From Lachnospiraceae bacterium (GTDB lineage: Bacteria > Bacillota > Clostridia > Lachnospirales > Lachnospiraceae), in the NCBI GenBank assembly GCA_017620255.1, contig JAFZQU010000037.1:1-64000 (forward strand): a DNA stretch of 64,000 nucleotides, read 5' to 3'. Both the position numbers and the translations under genes were made by a program. Below, one piece after another: positions 26,070 through 34,001 of the stretch. The notes beneath the pieces were generated by a model that was not told the DNA's origin, ran no database searches, and saw only the letters and a list, made by a program, of their open reading frames with translations. Numbering within the stretch: the first letter of the stretch is position 1; every line of letters begins with the position of its first letter.

Positions 26070-27022
26070 TGATCGATACATTTGGCAGAACCATTTCCTA
26101 TCTGCGCCTTTCCGTCACGGACCGTTGCAATTTGCGATGCAGGTACTGCATGTCTGCAGATGGGATCTGTAAAAAAGACCATAATGAGATGCTGACGGAA
26201 GAGGAAACGGTCATGGCCGTTTCCGCAGCTGCAAGGCTCGGTGTTTCCAAACTGCGCATCACCGGCGGGGAACCGCTCTTAAAGCAGAACATCCTGTCGG
26301 TCTGTGAGAGAACGGCAGGGATCCCGGGTATCCGCGAACTGTCCTTGACAACGAACGGGATCCTTTTGCCGGAGTATGCGCAGGATCTGAAAGCCTGCGG
26401 CGTCAAAAGGATCAATTTAAGCCTTGATACATTAAATCCCGAAAAATACAGATACCTTACAAGGACTGGCAGCCTTGATCAGGCACTTCGCGGATTGGAT
26501 GCCGCACTTTCTGCGGGCTTTGAGAAAGTGAAGATCAATACGGTACTGATCGGCGGCTGCAACGATGATGAGATCGGAGATCTTGCCGCCCTGACACAGA
26601 AGTATCCGGTGGATGTCAGGTTCATAGAACTGATGCCGATGTATGACGGAGGAGATTTCGGGCCTGAAGCTTATATAGATGCAGAGAGCGTATTGACAGC
26701 CTTAAACGGCCGGCTGACATTGTGGAAACAGGACGGTGTCGCAACACTGTACCGGATGGAGAACGCAAAGGGCTGTATCGGCCTGATCCGGCCGATCAGT
26801 GAAAACTTCTGCGCTTCCTGCAACCGGTTGCGCCTGACCGCGGACGGCAGGATCAAACCCTGTCTGCACGCGGCGATGGAGATACCTGTTAAGGGAATGA
26901 ATGAAGAAGAAATGCTGCATGCGTTTGAAAGAGCCGCAACTTTTAAACCGGAATGGCACGGAGTTTTGACACCCTGCTTCCGCAGCGGTGCGGGACGGAA
27001 CATGAACGAGATCGGAGGCTGA
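26069..27022 (+). CDS. moaA: GTP 3',8-cyclase
   Basis: Radical SAM enzyme of the first step of molybdopterin synthesis. 317 residues: N-terminal cluster CNLRCRYC at about residue 20, TGGEPLLKQN, and the C-terminal GTP-binding second cluster CASCNRLRLTADGRIKPCL. The upstream in-frame ATG at 26024 lies inside the previous gene; 26069 gives the standard opening MIDTFGRTISYLRLSVTDRC and a stop-start overlap. It ends 2 bases before moaC. Confidence 0.97.
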   Translation: MIDTFGRTISYLRLSVTDRCNLRCRYCMSADGICKKDHNEMLTEEETVMAVSAAARLGVSKLRITGGEPLLKQNILSVCERTAGIPGIRELSLTTNGILLPEYAQDLKACGVKRINLSLDTLNPEKYRYLTRTGSLDQALRGLDAALSAGFEKVKINTVLIGGCNDDEIGDLAALTQKYPVDVRFIELMPMYDGGDFGPEAYIDAESVLTALNGRLTLWKQDGVATLYRMENAKGCIGLIRPISENFCASCNRLRLTADGRIKPCLHAAMEIPVKGMNEEEMLHAFERAATFKPEWHGVLTPCFRSGAGRNMNEIGG

Positions 27023-27024
27023 AC

Positions 27025-27516
27025 ATGGAAGAACTGACACATTTTGATGCTGCGGGGAATGCCAGAATGGTAGATGTCGGTGACAAGCCGCAGAGTGAGC
27101 GCACGGCTGTAGCACAGGGACGCGTCAGATTGAACGCGGAAACCTTTGCGCTTATCAAAGACGGGAAAATGAAAAAGGGCGATGTGCTTTCTGTCGCACA
27201 GATCGCCGGGATCATGGGCGCCAAGAAGACACCGGATCTGATCCCGCTCTGTCACCCCATACAGTTGAACCGGATCGACCTGACACTGACGCCCGAAGAA
27301 GAGACACATTCGATCGTGATCCGGGCGGAAGCGGGATGCATGGGACAGACCGGGGTGGAAATGGAAGTGCTGAGCGCGGTTTCGGTTGCGGCCCTGACAG
27401 TGTATGATATGTGTAAGGCAGTACAGAAGGATATAGAGATCGGAGAGATCCGCCTGCTGTCAAAGACGGGAGGCGTACATGGAGATTACGAATGGGATTC
27501 ACGGCAGCAGTCATAA
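27025..27516 (+). CDS. moaC: cyclic pyranopterin monophosphate synthase
   Basis: Converts the MoaA product to cyclic pyranopterin monophosphate. 163 residues with the family blocks THFDAAGNARMVDVGDKP, KKTPDLIPLCHP (active-site region) and TGVEMEVLSAVSVAALTVYD (two consecutive stretches). Start at 27025, just after the moaA stop with GGAGG inside the moaA end. It overlaps the next gene by 25 bases. Confidence 0.97.
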   Translation: MEELTHFDAAGNARMVDVGDKPQSERTAVAQGRVRLNAETFALIKDGKMKKGDVLSVAQIAGIMGAKKTPDLIPLCHPIQLNRIDLTLTPEEETHSIVIRAEAGCMGQTGVEMEVLSAVSVAALTVYDMCKAVQKDIEIGEIRLLSKTGGVHGDYEWDSRQQS

Positions 27517-27986
27517 CGGTAAGTGACAGAGGATATAACGGGCAGAGAGAAGATACAAGCGGCCCCGCGGTCCGGAAAACGGTGACGGAGTACGGGTATG
27601 AGGTTCTTTATGAGACGATCGTACCGGATGAAGCGGAAGCGATCCGGTCTGCCCTGCTTTTGTGCGCAGATACACAGGGGATCGATCTGATCCTTACGAC
27701 CGGCGGTACCGGCTTTTCTCCAAGGGATATCACACCCGAGGTCACAAAAGAGGTCATTGAAAGGGAAGCGCCGGGGATCCCGGAGCAGATGCGGGCGAAG
27801 AGCATGCAGATCACGCAAAGGGCCTGTCTGTCACGTTCCGTTGCAGGGATCCGGGGGGAATCCCTGATCGTGAATCTGCCGGGAAGTCCGAAGGCGGCAG
27901 TGGAAAATCTGTCTGCCGTGATAGAGCCGCTCCGGCACGGGCTGGAGATGCTGCAAGGCGGAAGCGCCGACTGTGCCGATTCTTGA
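27492..27986 (+). CDS. mogA: molybdopterin adenylyltransferase (MogA/MoaB family)
   Basis: Adenylylates molybdopterin before metal insertion. 164 residues with AVITVSDRG, DTSGPAV, LILTTGGTGFSPRDITPE and a C-terminal LPGSPKA, all typical of MogA/MoaB. The 25-base overlap with moaC indicates coupling. MoaD, MoaE and the cytidylyltransferase MocA are not in this window. A TTGACA -35 for the next gene overlaps its stop codon. Confidence 0.93.
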   Translation: MGFTAAVITVSDRGYNGQREDTSGPAVRKTVTEYGYEVLYETIVPDEAEAIRSALLLCADTQGIDLILTTGGTGFSPRDITPEVTKEVIEREAPGIPEQMRAKSMQITQRACLSRSVAGIRGESLIVNLPGSPKAAVENLSAVIEPLRHGLEMLQGGSADCADS

Positions 27987-28011
27987 CAAAACAGGCGCCG
28001 ACAGATAAAAT
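27983..28011 (+). promoter_or_regulatory. strong promoter for the small membrane-protein pair
   Basis: TTGACA, 17-base spacer, TAAAAT. The -35 overlaps the mogA stop. Predicted start near 28018, before the inverted repeats at 28022-28042. Confidence 0.7.
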
Positions 28012-28029
28012 TTAGGCACAACGAACACG

Positions 28030-28042
28030 TTCGCGAAGCGAA
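28030..28042. repeat. inverted repeat TTCGC-N3-GCGAA, copy 1
   Basis: TTCGCGAAGCGAA in the leader of the gene at 28061. The identical 13-mer recurs at 33611-33623 before thioredoxin. It partly overlaps a CGAAC-N2-GTTCG dyad at 28022-28033. Could be an operator or an RNA hairpin. Confidence 0.5.
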
Positions 28043-28060
28043 TCAAGGGAGGGTATGATT

Positions 28061-28468
28061 ATGGCTTGTTTTCTGGTACCGACAGCCGAAGCGGTTGTCA
28101 CAACGATCGCGACCAAAGTGATCGAATCCAAAGAGAAGGAGAATCCTTCCAAAGCACAGGCAGAAGAAGTACAGGAACTGCCTGTTACAAAGGTACCTTT
28201 TTCAAGAAAGATGAAGTGGCTTAACAGCATGCTCTGGGGTGGCAGTGCGCTGCTTGCTTTTGAGCATGTATGGCACGGGGAAGTCGTTCCGTTCTTTCCG
28301 TTCCTGACAGCTGCTGAAGATCCTGCGTCCGCAGCGGAGATGCTGCATGAAATGGCGACGGCAGGTGTACTGATGGCGGTTCTTGTGACCGCTGTATGGG
28401 GTTGCATCGTTGCCACGGTGAACTTCATGGAAAAAAGAGCTGCAGAAGGCAATACGGTAAAAGAATAG
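28061..28468 (+). CDS. small membrane protein of unknown function
   Basis: 135 residues. A short hydrophobic N-terminus, a Lys/Glu-rich soluble stretch (about 20-50), then two membrane helices (about 60-82 and 104-128) around a loop with LAFEHVWHGEVVPFFPF, which keeps several His, Glu and Trp residues. Family not recognised. The ATG at 28061 is 7 bases after AAGGGAGGG; the ATG at 28055 is too close. It has its own strong promoter and is followed at 12 bases by a second small membrane protein. Confidence 0.78.
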   Translation: MACFLVPTAEAVVTTIATKVIESKEKENPSKAQAEEVQELPVTKVPFSRKMKWLNSMLWGGSALLAFEHVWHGEVVPFFPFLTAAEDPASAAEMLHEMATAGVLMAVLVTAVWGCIVATVNFMEKRAAEGNTVKE

Positions 28469-28480
28469 GGGGAACGGATC

Positions 28481-28798
28481 ATGACATTACTGACTTCGAT
28501 CACGGCTGCTGTGATCTGCACGATCATCTGGTACCGGTCCGAACAGAGAAGTGAGATGAAACTCGGCTTTCTCTGTCTGATGTTCTGGAGCGCATCACTG
28601 ATGTGGCTCGTGGATGCATTCTTTGAATATGCGGAACTCGGTGCCGACTACTTTGCACCGGAAGCGGCGGATATGCTGAACGATCTCTATCTGGGACTTT
28701 CGGTCGTGGCATTGGGCCTGATCATCTGGCTGGTTGTCCTGCTGATCAGGGATCCGAAGGGTATTGTAAGAGATACCCTGTTTCGGAAAAATCAATAA
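28481..28798 (+). CDS. small three-helix membrane protein of unknown function
   Basis: 105 residues with three predicted membrane helices (about 4-18, 28-48 and 70-92), acidic loop FEYAELGADYFAPEAADML between the second and third, and a basic cytoplasmic tail. No family recognised. GGGGGAAC-type site before the ATG. Co-transcribed with the gene at 28061; a strong terminator follows, so the pair forms its own unit between the Moco and lar genes. Confidence 0.75.
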   Translation: MTLLTSITAAVICTIIWYRSEQRSEMKLGFLCLMFWSASLMWLVDAFFEYAELGADYFAPEAADMLNDLYLGLSVVALGLIIWLVVLLIRDPKGIVRDTLFRKNQ

Positions 28799-28805
28799 CC
28801 AGAAC

Positions 28806-28841
28806 AAGCGGTTCCGCACAGGTCTGCGGAGCCGCTTTTTT
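28806..28841 (+). terminator. terminator after the membrane-protein pair
   Basis: AAGCGGTTCCGCA, 5-base loop, TGCGGAGCCGCTT and a T-tract. Only about 20 bases separate it from larB, and no promoter is seen in them, so larB may depend on read-through. Confidence 0.85.
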
Positions 28842-28862
28842 GCATGGTAGGGAGAATTTGGA

Positions 28863-29633
28863 ATGATGAATACGGAAGCCGCAAGGATCTTAAGATCCGT
28901 GGAGAGCGGCGACATGACTGCGGAAGAAGCGCTGCTGAAACTGAAGACGGCACCGTTTGAGGATATCGGGTTTGCAAAGATCGATCTGCACCGGAAGATC
29001 AGACAGGGTGTTCCGGAAGTGATCTACGGGGCCGGAAAGAGTGCGGAACAGATCATAGGGATCTTAAAAACCCTCCGGGAAAACGGACAGGAACGGATCC
29101 TGATCACCAGAGTTTCCAGGGAAGCCGCGGATAAGATCAGCCGTACCGTTGCGATCACCTATGAGGAGACAGCACGGATCGCCTATACCGGGCAGATGCC
29201 GGAACCTGACGGGATCGGTCCGGTCGTCGTTGCGACCGGCGGCACGAGCGATATTCCGGTAGCGGAAGAAGCAGCACTCACTGCTGCATTTCTTGGCAAT
29301 GAGGTGATCCGTTTGTATGATGTCGGCGTGGCCGGGCTTCACAGACTGCTGGCACATACGGATGAGATCATGCGCGCAAGCGTGATCATTGCCATCGCCG
29401 GCATGGAGGGTGCACTTGCCAGTGTGATCGGCGGCCTGGCGGACTGCCCCGTGATCGCGGTACCGACAAGTGTCGGTTACGGCGCGTCCTTTGAGGGTTT
29501 GTCTGCACTGCTGTCCATGATGAATTCCTGTGCGAGCGGTGTATCCGTCGTCAATATCGATAACGGATTCGGCGCAGGATATCTGGCAGGCATGATCAAC
29601 CATATGCAGTATAAAAACGGAGGAAATGTATGA
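28863..29633 (+). CDS. larB: nickel-pincer cofactor synthesis protein LarB
   Basis: Carboxylates and hydrolyses nicotinic acid adenine dinucleotide, the first step to the nickel-pincer nucleotide of lactate racemase. 256 residues: an N-terminal LarB-specific part (IDLHRKIRQGVPEVIYGAGKS, in two blocks) and a C-terminal PurE-like domain with VATGGTSDIPVAEEA and the conserved GMEGALASV. AGGGAG lies 8 bases before the ATG. Overlaps larC by 4 bases (ATGA). LarE, the sulfur transferase of the pathway, is not in the window. Confidence 0.95.
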   Translation: MMNTEAARILRSVESGDMTAEEALLKLKTAPFEDIGFAKIDLHRKIRQGVPEVIYGAGKSAEQIIGILKTLRENGQERILITRVSREAADKISRTVAITYEETARIAYTGQMPEPDGIGPVVVATGGTSDIPVAEEAALTAAFLGNEVIRLYDVGVAGLHRLLAHTDEIMRASVIIAIAGMEGALASVIGGLADCPVIAVPTSVGYGASFEGLSALLSMMNSCASGVSVVNIDNGFGAGYLAGMINHMQYKNGGNV

Positions 29634-30892
29634 AAACACTTTACATAGACTGCGGCATGGGAGCAGCGGGTGATATGCTGACTGCGGCGCTTTTGGAACT
29701 GCTTCCCGATCCGGATGCATTTATTGCCCGCATGAATGACCTTGGGATCCCGGGCGTGTCGATCACGCGGGAAAAAAGTGTTAAATGCGGCATTACCGGT
29801 ACGCATGTTCGCGTTACGGTTCATGGAGAGGAAGAGGGCGATCATCATACGCATGCACATGAACACGAACATCCTGCACATGATCATGGTCATACACACG
29901 AACATGAGCATGACCATGACCATGAAGACGGTCATTCCCACCCGCATAAACACCATCACGGTTCCATGCATGAAGTGGAGCATCTGGTACGTGACCATAT
30001 GAAACTTCCGGCAGATACTGCAGCGGATGTTCTGGCGGTCTACCAACTGATCGCCGAAGCGGAAAGCCATGTACACGGCGTTCCCGTGACGGATATCCAC
30101 TTTCACGAAGTGGGAACGATGGATGCCCTCGCGGATATCACGGCTGTCTGTCTGCTGATGCGGGAGATCGGAGCAGATACTGTCATTGTCTCGCCGGTCC
30201 ATGTCGGCTGCGGACAGGTACAATGTGCGCACGGGATCCTGCCGGTACCGGCACCCGCTACGGCATATATCCTGAAGGATGTTCCCGTCTATGGCGGAAA
30301 GATCGAGGGAGAACTCTGCACACCGACCGGCGCTGCGTTGCTTAAGTATTTTGCCACCGGTTTCGGAGAAATGCCGGTCATGAAAACACAGAATATCGGA
30401 TACGGCATGGGACGGAAAGATTTCCCGGCAGCTAACTGCGTACGTGTCCTGCTTGGCGAGAGCGGAGAAGAGACGGAAAGTGTATTGGAGCTTTCCTGCA
30501 ACGTGGACGACATGAGTGCGGAAGAGACCGGATTTGCCATGGAACGCCTGTTTGAAGGGGGCGCCCTGGAAGTATATACCGTACCGGTCGGTATGAAAAA
30601 ATCAAGGCCCGGCACGCTGCTTCGTGTGATGTGCCTGGCGGCAGACAGGGAAAAGATGCTCGAACTTCTCTTTACGCACACCACAACGATCGGCGTAAGG
30701 GAGATCGAGACAAAGCGATATGTACTGGACCGCAGGATCGAAACACTGCAGACACCGTTTGGGGAAGTGAGACGCAAAGTTTCCAAAGGCTACGGTACAG
30801 TGCGTGAGAAATACGAATACGAAGACCTCGCAAGGATCGCACAGTCGCAAAACATGAGCCTTGCAGAGGTACGAAAGAAACTTGAGGAATGA
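29630..30892 (+). CDS. larC: nickel insertion protein LarC, unsplit, with His-rich segment
   Basis: CTP-dependent cyclometallase that puts nickel into the pincer cofactor. 420 residues in one frame: an N-terminal domain (YIDCGMGAAGDML), a His/Glu/Asp-rich stretch at about residues 70-120 with roughly 25 His, likely a nickel store, and the C-terminal LarC2 part. In Lactobacillus plantarum LarC is made by a programmed frameshift between two frames; here none is needed. Coupled to larB. Confidence 0.95.
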   Translation: MKTLYIDCGMGAAGDMLTAALLELLPDPDAFIARMNDLGIPGVSITREKSVKCGITGTHVRVTVHGEEEGDHHTHAHEHEHPAHDHGHTHEHEHDHDHEDGHSHPHKHHHGSMHEVEHLVRDHMKLPADTAADVLAVYQLIAEAESHVHGVPVTDIHFHEVGTMDALADITAVCLLMREIGADTVIVSPVHVGCGQVQCAHGILPVPAPATAYILKDVPVYGGKIEGELCTPTGAALLKYFATGFGEMPVMKTQNIGYGMGRKDFPAANCVRVLLGESGEETESVLELSCNVDDMSAEETGFAMERLFEGGALEVYTVPVGMKKSRPGTLLRVMCLAADREKMLELLFTHTTTIGVREIETKRYVLDRRIETLQTPFGEVRRKVSKGYGTVREKYEYEDLARIAQSQNMSLAEVRKKLEE

Positions 30893-30928
30893 CAGCGGAT
30901 AAACCGTAACGGAAAGGACCGTAAGATC

Positions 30929-31687
30929 ATGCTGAAATGTATATCCTGGAATGTAAACGGGCTGCGTGCCGCAGCAGGAAAAGGCTTTTGGGATTTTTTT
31001 GAAACGGAAAGCGCCGATCTGTTCGCACTGCAGGAGATCAAGCTCTCAGAGGGGCAGTACGAAACGGAAAAGGAAGGCTACCATGTATACTGGAACTATG
31101 CCGAGAAAAAGGGGTATTCCGGAACAGCGGTGTTTGCAAAGGAAGAGCCGCTTTCCGTATCATACGGGATCGGGATCGAAGAACACGACCATGAAGGGCG
31201 TGTGATCACGCTGGAATATGAAAAGTTTTATTTTGTGACCTGCTATACACCGAATTCCCAGGATGAACTCAAACGTCTTTCCTACCGTATGGAATGGGAG
31301 GATGCGTTTCGGGCCTATCTTTTGAAACTGAATGAAAAGAAAGGCGTCATTGTCTGCGGGGATCTGAATGTGGCGCATGAGGAGATCGATCTGAAAAATC
31401 CGAAATCCAACCGGCACAATGCCGGTTTTACGGATGAGGAGAGGGGTAAGATGACCGAACTCCTTTCGGCGGGATTCATCGACAGCTTCCGCTATTTTTA
31501 CCCGGATCAGAAGGATATCTATTCCTGGTGGTCCTACCGTTTTCATGCCAGGGAAAAGAATGCAGGGTGGCGCATTGACTATTTTCTGGTGTCAAAAGAT
31601 CTGGAAAGAGCCATGCAGGATGCAAAGATCCACACTGAAACAATGGGATCCGATCACTGTCCCGTGGAGTTGCTGATCGATCCGTGA
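30929..31687 (+). CDS. xth: exodeoxyribonuclease III family AP endonuclease
   Basis: 252 residues of the ExoA/XthA family: N-terminal [23 protein letters not shown] with the metal-binding Glu, [12 protein letters not shown], and the C-terminal [10 protein letters not shown] and GSDHCPVEL with the catalytic Asp-His. Cuts DNA at abasic sites and trims 3' ends. It lies 36 bases after larC, possibly co-transcribed, with a GGAAAGGA-like site. No functional link to the lar genes is expected. Confidence 0.95.
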   Translation: MLKCISWNVNGLRAAAGKGFWDFFETESADLFALQEIKLSEGQYETEKEGYHVYWNYAEKKGYSGTAVFAKEEPLSVSYGIGIEEHDHEGRVITLEYEKFYFVTCYTPNSQDELKRLSYRMEWEDAFRAYLLKLNEKKGVIVCGDLNVAHEEIDLKNPKSNRHNAGFTDEERGKMTELLSAGFIDSFRYFYPDQKDIYSWWSYRFHAREKNAGWRIDYFLVSKDLERAMQDAKIHTETMGSDHCPVELLIDP

Positions 31688-31699
31688 TCGCTGTTCCGG

Positions 31700-31728
31700 T
31701 TGAGAATGTTTGGGATTTACATTATAAT
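31700..31728 (+). promoter_or_regulatory. flavodiiron protein promoter
   Basis: TTGAGA, 17-base spacer, TATAAT, predicted start near 31735, leaving about 40 bases to the ATG at 31776. Confidence 0.7.
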
Positions 31729-31775
31729 CTGATATAAGCCTGAAACGGCAAAAATGTGACCAGAGAGGAGAGGCT

Positions 31776-33572
31776 ATGACAAACAATAAACTGACAGATG
31801 ACATCTTTTATGTGGGGGTGAACGATCATAAGATCGACCTGTTCGAGGGACAGTATGACGTGCCGAACGGAATGGCATACAATTCCTATGCGATCGTGGA
31901 TGAGAAGATCGCGATCATGGATTCCGTGGATGCGAAGTTCACACATGAGTGGCTGGATAACATTGCTTCCGTTCTCGGAGACAGAAAGCCGGATTATCTG
32001 GTCGTTCAGCACATGGAGCCGGACCATTCGGCCAATATCGTGAATTTTATGAATAATTACCCGGATGCAAAAGTCGCTTCTTCCGACAAGGCATTCGTGA
32101 TGATGCAGAACTTCTTCGGCAAGGATTTTGCGGACCGCAGGGTTGTGATCGGCGAAGACAAGCCGCTCTCTCTCGGAAAACATACGCTGCAGTTTGTGGC
32201 AGCGCCGATGGTACACTGGCCGGAGGTACTGATGACATATGACAGCACGGACAAGGTTCTTTTCTCTGCGGACGGCTTCGGCAAATTCGGCGCGCTCGAC
32301 GTGGAGGAAGACTGGGCGTGCGAAGCGAGACGGTATTATTTCGGGATCGTCGGCAAATACGGCGTGCAGGTGCAGAACGTCCTGAAGAAGGCAGCAGGGC
32401 TGGATATTCAGAAGATCTTCCCGCTGCACGGACCGATGCTTACGGAAAATCTCGGCTATTATCTGGGACTTTATGAGACCTGGTCGAGCTGGGGCGTGGA
32501 GAGCGAAGGCATCGTGATCGCCTACACTTCCGTTTACGGAAATACAAAGAAAGCAGTGGAACTGCTGGCAGATAAGTTAAAAGAAAAAGGCTGCCCGAAG
32601 GTTGCCGTCAATGATCTGGCGCGCTGTGATATGGCGGAAGCCGTGGAAGATGCGTTCCGTTACGGCAAGATCGTTCTGGCGACGACGACCTATAACGCGG
32701 AGATCTTCCCGTTCATGCGGGAGTTCCTGGATCATCTGGTCGAAAGAGGATTTAAGGGCAGGACCGTCGGTCTCATCGAAAACGGTACCTGGGCGCCCCA
32801 GGCAGCCAAGATCATGCGTGCGAAACTGGAGGGTTGCAAGGATCTGGTGTTTACGGATACGACCGTGAAGATCATGTCTGCCATGAATGATGAAAACAAA
32901 AAACAGATCGAGGCACTGGCAGAGGAACTCTGCAAGGATTATCTGGCGATCCGCGATGATACGGCCAACAAGAACGACATGACGGCCCTGTTTAAGATCG
33001 GATACGGCCTTTATGTAGTAACATCGAACGACGGGAAGAAGGACAACGGCTGTATCGTGAACACGGTCAGCCAGGTGACCAGTTCCCCGAACCGCATCGC
33101 GGTATGTATCAACAAGCAGAACTACACGCATCATATCGTGCAGCAGAGCGGGATCATGAACATCAACTGCCTGTCCGTGGACGCACCGTTCAAGGTATTT
33201 GAGGACTACGGTTTCAGGAGCGGCAGGAACGTGGATAAGTTTGAGGGAATGACCATGCCGCGATCCGCAAACGGCCTGATCATGCTCCCGAACTATGTGA
33301 ATGCGGTCATGTCCTTAAAGGTGGAACAGTACGTGGATCTGGATACGCACGGCATGTTCATCTGCACTGTCACGGAAGCAAGGGTATTATCTGACAGGGA
33401 GACAATGACCTATACCTATTATCAGAACAATGTAAAACCCAAACCCGATACGGAAGGCAAGAAAGGCTGGGTATGCAAGGTGTGCGGCTATGTTTATGAA
33501 GGGGAAGAACTTCCCGAAGATTTCATCTGCCCGCTTTGCAAACACGGCGCAGCAGACTTTGAACGTTTGTAG
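31776..33572 (+). CDS. flavodiiron protein fused to flavin reductase and rubredoxin
   Basis: 598 residues in four domains: a metallo-beta-lactamase-like diiron domain (about 1-245; HMEPDH with H79, E81, D83 and H84), a flavodoxin domain (about 250-395; AYTSVYGNTKKAVELL), a flavin reductase domain (about 405-540), and a C-terminal rubredoxin (about 550-598; two CxxC pairs in WVCKVCGYVYEG and ICPLCKHG). It reduces oxygen to water or nitric oxide to nitrous oxide, with the whole electron chain on one polypeptide. GAGAGG site. Own promoter; thioredoxin follows. Confidence 0.95.
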   Translation: MTNNKLTDDIFYVGVNDHKIDLFEGQYDVPNGMAYNSYAIVDEKIAIMDSVDAKFTHEWLDNIASVLGDRKPDYLVVQHMEPDHSANIVNFMNNYPDAKVASSDKAFVMMQNFFGKDFADRRVVIGEDKPLSLGKHTLQFVAAPMVHWPEVLMTYDSTDKVLFSADGFGKFGALDVEEDWACEARRYYFGIVGKYGVQVQNVLKKAAGLDIQKIFPLHGPMLTENLGYYLGLYETWSSWGVESEGIVIAYTSVYGNTKKAVELLADKLKEKGCPKVAVNDLARCDMAEAVEDAFRYGKIVLATTTYNAEIFPFMREFLDHLVERGFKGRTVGLIENGTWAPQAAKIMRAKLEGCKDLVFTDTTVKIMSAMNDENKKQIEALAEELCKDYLAIRDDTANKNDMTALFKIGYGLYVVTSNDGKKDNGCIVNTVSQVTSSPNRIAVCINKQNYTHHIVQQSGIMNINCLSVDAPFKVFEDYGFRSGRNVDKFEGMTMPRSANGLIMLPNYVNAVMSLKVEQYVDLDTHGMFICTVTEARVLSDRETMTYTYYQNNVKPKPDTEGKKGWVCKVCGYVYEGEELPEDFICPLCKHGAADFERL

Positions 33573-33597
33573 TAGGTGTTCACAGAACACCTGCTAC
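33569..33597. repeat. 13-bp stem-loop at the end of the flavodiiron gene
   Basis: GTAGTAGGTGTTC, ACA loop, GAACACCTGCTAC, one G-T wobble. It includes the stop codon and has no T-tract, so it may stabilise or attenuate rather than terminate. A second inverted repeat, CCCGGCCC/GGGCCGGG, follows at 33603-33638. Confidence 0.6.
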
Positions 33598-33610
33598 GCA
33601 GCCCCGGCCC

Positions 33611-33623
33611 TTCGCGAAGCGAA
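33611..33623. repeat. inverted repeat TTCGC-N3-GCGAA, copy 2
   Basis: TTCGCGAAGCGAA, identical to the 13-mer at 28030-28042. Here it sits in the loop of the CCCGGCCC/GGGCCGGG inverted repeat, 61 bases before the thioredoxin start. Confidence 0.5.
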
Positions 33624-33683
33624 CCGGGATGGGCCGGGTTTCCAACGTCTGTAACAGATGTACGAAGAACAGGAGGAAACAAT

Positions 33684-34001
33684 ATGGCTGAGATCACTGT
33701 AACAAAAGCGAATTTCGAACAGGAAGTATTGCAGGCAAAGCTGCCGGTCCTGGTTGATTTCTGGGCAACCTGGTGCGGACCGTGCAAGATGCTCGGACCG
33801 GAACTTGCGGCACTGGCTGAAGAACAGGAAGGCAAACTGATCGTTGCCAAGGTCAATGTGGACGAGGAAGAGGAACTCTCGGAGCAGTTTGGTGTGATGA
33901 GCATTCCTACCATGATCCTTTTTAAGGACGGAAAAGAAGCAGGCAAGAAGATCGGTTTCTGCAGGAAGGAAGAGGTCCTTTCCTTCGTGGAAGGCGCATA
34001 A
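33684..34001 (+). CDS. trxA: thioredoxin
   Basis: 105 residues with the canonical active site WATWCGPCKM near residue 30, the cis-Pro in MSIPTMILF and a C-terminal Gly-rich strand. AGGAGG lies 9 bases before ATG 33684; the longer frame from 33576 covers hairpins and is not coding. Reduces protein disulphides. It sits behind the oxygen-reducing flavodiiron gene, suggesting oxidative stress defence. Its stop codon shares a base with the next ATG (TAATG). Confidence 0.95.
   Translation: MAEITVTKANFEQEVLQAKLPVLVDFWATWCGPCKMLGPELAALAEEQEGKLIVAKVNVDEEEELSEQFGVMSIPTMILFKDGKEAGKKIGFCRKEEVLSFVEGA

Noticed and set aside
28022-28033. LexA-like box CGAAC/GTTCG
   Set aside because: Firmicute LexA boxes have a 4-base centre (CGAAC-N4-GTTCG); here the centre is 2 bases, so the half-sites are out of register.
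29840-29970. CATNAC-rich repetitive DNA that might be a satellite
   Set aside because: It is the His/Glu/Asp-coding insert of larC, in frame, with mixed codons and no fixed unit.
30929-31687. Exodeoxyribonuclease as part of the nickel cofactor pathway
   Set aside because: It is a standard DNA repair enzyme with full motifs; adjacency to larC is not evidence of a role.
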